The position numbers and the translations under genes were made by a program. 39,086 bases of DNA, taken from positions 12,501 to 51,586 of the forward strand of contig JAHBMJ010002193.1 of the NCBI GenBank assembly GCA_018398765.1. Reading direction: 5' to 3'. The notes under the pieces were generated by a model, which ran no database searches, was not told the origin of the DNA, and saw only the letters and a list, made by a program, of their open reading frames with translations. Shown here piece after piece: positions 38,501-39,086 of this stretch (the first letter of the stretch is position 1; the number at the start of each line of letters is the position of its first letter). Source of the stretch: Chromera velia. Its lineage: Eukaryota > Sar > Chromeraceae.

Positions 38501-39086
38501 TGAAAAAGCGTGCACAGAAAGCAGAGGTGTCCTAGCGTCGTCTACAATTAGATCAATCTTTGGATTTAGCTCTAGCTGCGAGTCTAGCAATCAGCTACCA
38601 ACCCAGAGCATACAAAGTGAATAAAGAATATTGGTCGTTGGCGGTCTGGGGGAAACCTCAAGCAGGCCTAGGCAGGCCGTGGGGTACGGTCTGAAGCCTC
38701 AGTAAGCCTCAGCAATGGGGTGCACCTTTGCCGTTCATAGGGGCGACTTCTAGTAGAACTAGGGCTGGGAAAAGGTTCATTAAGAAAAGGTTCAAATCTG
38801 AAAAAGTGAACCTGTTGAACCTGTTTTGAACCTGTTGAACCTGTTTTGAACCTGTTTTGGAGGCCAGACGCGCGGCCACTGGCACAAGGCCGGCCAGGCT
38901 TGTGCCACCTGTAGCCTATATAGATGAAATAAGGAGCCAGAACCGCGCGCACAGCAACTATCCCCAGCCGGTTCAATCTATTGTGTCAGACAGACGCATG
39001 TCAGCATATGTCAGCATGAAAACTCATGCTGACGGTTGCAGAAGTGAAGAAGTACACGTGACTTACCAAGTTTTCCACTTGCAAGG
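38501..39086. other. Repeat-like tail of the window
   Basis: No gene is seen. It contains the tandem repeat at 38807-38859 and inverted GGCC-rich words near 38860-38905. It may belong to a further repeat family cut by the window edge. Confidence 0.4.
38807..38859. repeat. Tandem TGAACCTGTT(TT) repeat
   Basis: Five copies of TGAACCTGTT, alternating between a 10-base form and a 12-base form with two extra T. Confidence 0.9.

Noticed and set aside
1-39086. tRNA, rRNA, CRISPR arrays and LTR elements
   Set aside because: I looked for cloverleaf-like signals, conserved rRNA words, regularly spaced short repeats and long direct terminal repeats with gag/pol order, and saw none. The 126-nt array is coding.

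Overview
The window is nuclear DNA from an intron-rich eukaryote. Genes are cut into phase-consistent exons by canonical GT/GC-AG-type introns (donors such as GTAAGT, GTGAGT and GTCAGT; acceptors with a pyrimidine tract and CAG or TAG). There are no operons, Shine-Dalgarno sites, rRNAs or tRNAs that I can see. Long simple-sequence tracts, two decayed LINEs, a nested DNA-transposon derivative, LRR exons and kinesin-light-chain-type TPR arrays would suit a protist or alga with a mid-sized genome, such as a chromerid or related alveolate/stramenopile. That placement is inference, not proof. Two N runs (6989-7015 and 31568-31586) mark assembly gaps.

Layout. Positions 1-1470 hold two diverged copies, about 1.1 kb apart, of the same minus-strand multi-exon gene fragment. 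Positions about 2331-6779 hold a decayed non-LTR retrotransposon with a reverse transcriptase and a C-terminal zinc knuckle plus restriction-enzyme-like (PD-D) endonuclease. Positions 7415-10516 hold a plus-strand membrane protein ORF followed by four phase-0 exons encoding leucine-rich repeats; the two may be one gene. After an AT-rich spacer, positions 21082-11890 (minus) hold one large gene. I can chain 15 exons with agreeing splice phases into about 1,950 residues of coiled-coil and low-complexity protein of unknown function.

Positions 21083-23580 are largely non-coding, with several hairpins. Positions 25318-23581 (minus) hold a TPR gene made of seven 126-nt repeat units with four in-frame stops. 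Positions 25319-27454 are AT-rich and simple-sequence spacer with a GC-rich hairpin island and an 80-bp direct repeat. Positions 30492-27455 (minus) hold an unidentified gene of about 530 codons whose penultimate exon end and splice donor are duplicated. Its start lies 14 bp from the divergent start of a plus-strand gene (30507-33534, possibly to 34644). That gene looks like a mitochondrion-targeted helical-repeat protein.

Positions about 34900-38500 hold a second decayed LINE of a different lineage (strongly purine-rich sense strand). A 0.54-kb TA-flanked element with terminal inverted repeats (36508-37045) is inserted in it. The last 0.6 kb is repeat-like.

No pathway links these genes by position. 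The strongest oddities are the alternating (ABAB) TPR array, the duplicated splice donor, the nested inverted-repeat element with subterminal repeats, and the fact that nearly all premature stops in the decayed genes could be C-to-T changes. All gene models are read by eye from splice signals and frame; none is confirmed by transcripts or database search.
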